This document shows, one piece after another, positions 61,641 through 64,000 of a DNA stretch of 64,000 nucleotides (position 1 is its first letter; the number at the start of each line of letters is the position of its first letter). Location: assembly GCF_014201505.1 (NCBI RefSeq), contig NZ_JACHEO010000003.1, forward strand, positions 186,001 through 250,000, read 5' to 3'. The position numbers and the translations under genes were made by a program. A model generated the notes under the pieces. That model ran no database searches, was not told where the DNA came from, and was given only the letters and a program-made list of their open reading frames with translations. This DNA is from Desulfoprunum benzoelyticum. Lineage in GTDB: Bacteria; Desulfobacterota; Desulfobulbia; Desulfobulbales; Desulfocapsaceae.

Positions 61641-63689
61641 TCAGGAAAAATTGTGACAGGTTGCACATTCGAACCCTTTGTCGAGGTGTTTTTTATGGCT
61701 ACTGGAACCGCTCCACGATTTGCTGTCATGACAGCTGCTGCAGAGCACATTCCGGGACTGCACCAGGCCGGTAGGCGCCGGCGTATGGCAGCTGGTGCAG
61801 GAGATGTCACGGCTCCGATGGGTTTGATGCATGGTTTCGAACGGCTGGCTCTTGCTTTCATGGCAGAGGGTACACGAACTCACCTGGGCCGGCAGCTGGT
61901 GGTAGCCGAGGGCGGCGAACGGGATCATGCCCTTGCCGTCGGCCGTGGCCCCGGAACCATCGTGGCACGAGGTGCAGGACGGGGCCTTGCTCTTCGGCTC
62001 GACGCCGTGGGTGATGAGCATCTCGGCATCGGCCTCGACCAGCTTGTAACTCCCGGTCATGCCCTGCTCTTTCATGCCCTCCTGGACGGCGGCATCGAAA
62101 TTGCCGGTCATGAACATCCACATGATGGCCGGCGGGATGATCTTGCCGCTCTCATGCAGCGGCATGATCGTGAAATGGCGCTTGATCGGCACGATCTTCG
62201 ATTTGCCGTCGAACGGCGCGCCATTGGCCCTGGCCATCGGATAGATGCCCTGGGCGTCGGGGGTGATGGTCTCGCCGACATTGTAGACACTCGAGGTGCC
62301 GTCAAACCACACGTATTCCGGTTTGACATAGGCCTGCCTGACCTCTTCGCCGATAAAACCGCCCTGCCCCGAGCAGAAGGCGGGATTCCAGACCGGGGTC
62401 CTCCAGTCGCGGGACATCTCCGTCGCCCCGCCCTTGGCGTATGTCGTGATATGACAGGTCTGGCAGCTGACCTGGCCTTGGGCATGCCGGTTCAGGGTGG
62501 TGTTGGAGTGCGGCGCCGCGGTGTGGCACGACTGGCAGGTGGGGTTCGGGGCCTCGGTCGCCCGCAGATCGATGCCGCGGCCGCCGATCTTGTGGTTGGC
62601 CGACGCATGGCAGCTGGCGCAGGTCAGGTTGGCGCCGGCCTTGGCAAGATGAACATCCTGGTCGATCGTGGCGTCCGTGGAATTGAGCCCCATGTCGCCG
62701 CGCTTGGTCCAGTCGCCGCCGCCGGCGGTGGCGTGACAGCGCAGACAGGACTGGTTGGTCGGCAGATGGACCGTCCGGGCGAGGTTGACCATGGTTGTGC
62801 CCGCCGGCATCTTGGTGAAGTCGGGCGCGGTGGTGTAGTTGCCCTGGGCGTCCTGTTTGCCGAAGAGATAGGTCTTGAGCTGGCCCAGAACATTGGTGAC
62901 CGTGACCGCATTGCCTGGGTCTGCCACGGTCGTGCGCTGGTAGGTATCGCTGTGACACATCAGACAGTCGACATCGGCGGCCTCCGGCGGATGCGGGGCG
63001 TTGCCGTCGGCGCGGACATGGCAGGAGTAACAGGCCCCTTTCGAAGACACCGCGTAGGTGCAGAAGGTGTTGATGCCGCCGACGCCCTTGCCGAGTTGTT
63101 CGCCGTTGGTATTGGTCAGATCCGAGGTCGGACCGGCCCATTGCATGTGCAGGCTGTCGAGCATGTCATCCGCTTCCTCCTGGTGACAGGTGATGCAGGT
63201 CGCCGGCCCATTGTAGGCGGTGATGGTGTTATGGGCCGGGATCGGTCCATCCACCAGTCCGCCGCCGGGCGAAGGGCTGCCGGTACCCGGAGGTGGCTCG
63301 GTGCCGACATCGGCTGACTCTTTGACAACAAAATCGACACTCTGCCTGACCTTGCCCGATCGGTCCTGGAGGATGCAGGTATACTTCCAGTTTCCCGCCG
63401 GCTCGTTGGCCGGGATGGTGTACTTGAAGTCGGCGGTCAGGCCATCGATGGTCATTTTCCGTCTCGTCACCTCTGTGCTGCCTGACTGTCGCTGCGGATT
63501 AGTGATGATAATCCGGGCCGAACTCAGTGGCGCACGCCAACTGCCGACACCGGTACATTCGAACTGTACCGACTGGCCGAGCGTCGCCAGCGCAGGAAAC
63601 GTTGACATCTCTATGGACCTGTCGGCAGCGAAACAGCTGCTGCCCACCAGGACGCACAGGGATGCCATGACTAAGGTTGTGTTTTTCAT
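61641..63689 (-). CDS. Dodecaheme c-type cytochrome
   Basis: This 682-residue periplasmic or outer-membrane protein has a signal peptide (MKNTTLVMASLCVLVGSSCF, ending in AFA-D type) and 12 CxxCH heme motifs (CITCH, CYSCH, CLMCH, CLRCH, CASCH, CQSCH, CQTCH, CTSCH, CTLCH, CTSCH, CSSCH, CATCH). Residues 25-130 form a beta-sandwich-like domain without hemes. A heme-free middle part (about 420-560) holds several His and Met. It resembles multiheme electron-transfer proteins of Geobacter and Desulfobacterota, but no named family fits. GGGAGG precedes the ATG at 63689. The stop lies 457 bases before the secretion operon's head gene; a T2SS is a plausible exporter for an extracellular cytochrome. Confidence 0.88.
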   Translation of the reverse strand: MKNTTLVMASLCVLVGSSCFAADRSIEMSTFPALATLGQSVQFECTGVGSWRAPLSSARIIITNPQRQSGSTEVTRRKMTIDGLTADFKYTIPANEPAGNWKYTCILQDRSGKVRQSVDFVVKESADVGTEPPPGTGSPSPGGGLVDGPIPAHNTITAYNGPATCITCHQEEADDMLDSLHMQWAGPTSDLTNTNGEQLGKGVGGINTFCTYAVSSKGACYSCHVRADGNAPHPPEAADVDCLMCHSDTYQRTTVADPGNAVTVTNVLGQLKTYLFGKQDAQGNYTTAPDFTKMPAGTTMVNLARTVHLPTNQSCLRCHATAGGGDWTKRGDMGLNSTDATIDQDVHLAKAGANLTCASCHASANHKIGGRGIDLRATEAPNPTCQSCHTAAPHSNTTLNRHAQGQVSCQTCHITTYAKGGATEMSRDWRTPVWNPAFCSGQGGFIGEEVRQAYVKPEYVWFDGTSSVYNVGETITPDAQGIYPMARANGAPFDGKSKIVPIKRHFTIMPLHESGKIIPPAIMWMFMTGNFDAAVQEGMKEQGMTGSYKLVEADAEMLITHGVEPKSKAPSCTSCHDGSGATADGKGMIPFAALGYHQLPAQVSSCTLCHESKSQPFETMHQTHRSRDISCTSCHTPAPTGLVQSRNVLCSSCHDSKSWSGSSSHKKHLDKGFECATCHNFS

Positions 63690-64000
63690 TGATCCTCCCG
63701 TGATCGTTGTCGACTGAAGCCAAAGGGGCAGGCGCGCCAATGACCCTGCACAATCTGGACACTGGGCTCACATCTGCAAGAAAGGTGCCACAACGTAGCA
63801 CTCATCCGCCGAAGGCGGCCGACTACCCATTTAATATTCTGTAAAGTCATTGTGATACACGACTATTACTACAGATATCGACCGCGTCACTTTTACGGAA
63901 AAATCCGATTGTATATTTTTTACTTTATTATCAACATGTTTACCGACCATAGCAAACAATTGCCCAGGTTTGATCCGGTGTGAATTTAAGATGTTAAGTA
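63690..64000. other. AT-rich upstream region of the cytochrome gene
   Basis: This is 311 bases at the window end. The part 63830-64000 is AT-rich and probably carries the cytochrome promoter on the minus strand, for example near TTGATA (63937-63932) and TACAAT (63916-63911), though the 15-base spacing is short. No gene is visible. Confidence 0.4.

Overview
ORGANISM. The window looks like a high-GC, anaerobic, sulfate-reducing bacterium of the Desulfobacterota (delta-proteobacterial type). The best evidence is a DsrC protein with both C-terminal redox cysteines (33606-33926), a heterodisulfide-reductase/hydrogenase operon of the Mvh-Hdr type, a dodecaheme c-type cytochrome and a Gram-negative type II secretion operon. 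The genus cannot be fixed from the sequence. The strain must use selenocysteine, because four genes of the hydrogenase operon make sense only if an in-frame UGA is read through. LAYOUT. 1-4900: a partial RecA/KaiC-like protein, a stand-alone FMN-type glutamate synthase domain protein, a gene-poor stretch with one tiny membrane protein, and a PAS-LuxR regulator. 4900-7730: class A penicillin-binding protein and a TPR lipoprotein. 7890-17900: hydrogenase region on the minus strand, in transcription order maturation protease, HTH-HdrD-like protein, HdrA, MvhD, MvhG, MvhA, then a small Cys-pair protein with its own promoter and terminator, HypD, and a HypA that lacks its zinc domain. 18350-23150: galE, ligA, a remnant of a SulP transporter and threonine aldolase. 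23250-25290: a cold-shock/RNA-remodelling group (Csp, RhlE-like helicase, RRM protein). 25500-31640: pseudouridine synthase, a protein kinase coupled to a phosphoesterase, two Hsp20 chaperones and an ABC-F ATPase. 31950-36310: M23 peptidase, a broken bactofilin, a zinc-ribbon protein, dsrC and a PpiD-like chaperone. 36720-47290: a large SNF2 ATPase, a bacterial cereblon-like (CULT) protein, cobA-hemD, adk, hom, apgM, an acyl-CoA thioesterase, then the initiator tRNA. 47690-61180: a type II secretion operon on the minus strand (G-H-I-J-K-L-M-N-C-D-E, no gspF here), headed by a delta-60-repeat protein with a CFI-box C-terminus. 61640-63690: a 12-heme cytochrome. HOW IT WORKS TOGETHER. The central system is a soluble, probably electron-bifurcating or confurcating hydrogenase-heterodisulfide reductase complex. 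MvhA/MvhG would split H2, MvhD pass electrons on, HdrA act as the FAD electron splitter, and the HdrD-like CCG protein act as the disulfide-reducing end. In a sulfate reducer the disulfide partner could be DsrC, but that is inference. Selenocysteine replaces a metal-liganding or redox cysteine in four of these five subunits, and each UGA is followed by a hairpin of bacterial SECIS type. HEADLINE FINDINGS. These are the four-fold UGA/Sec operon with two SECIS loop classes, the HTH domain fused to an HdrD-like reductase, the zinc-domain-less HypA, the CULT-domain protein, and the secretion operon led by a CFI-box protein with a TPR-tailed secretin.
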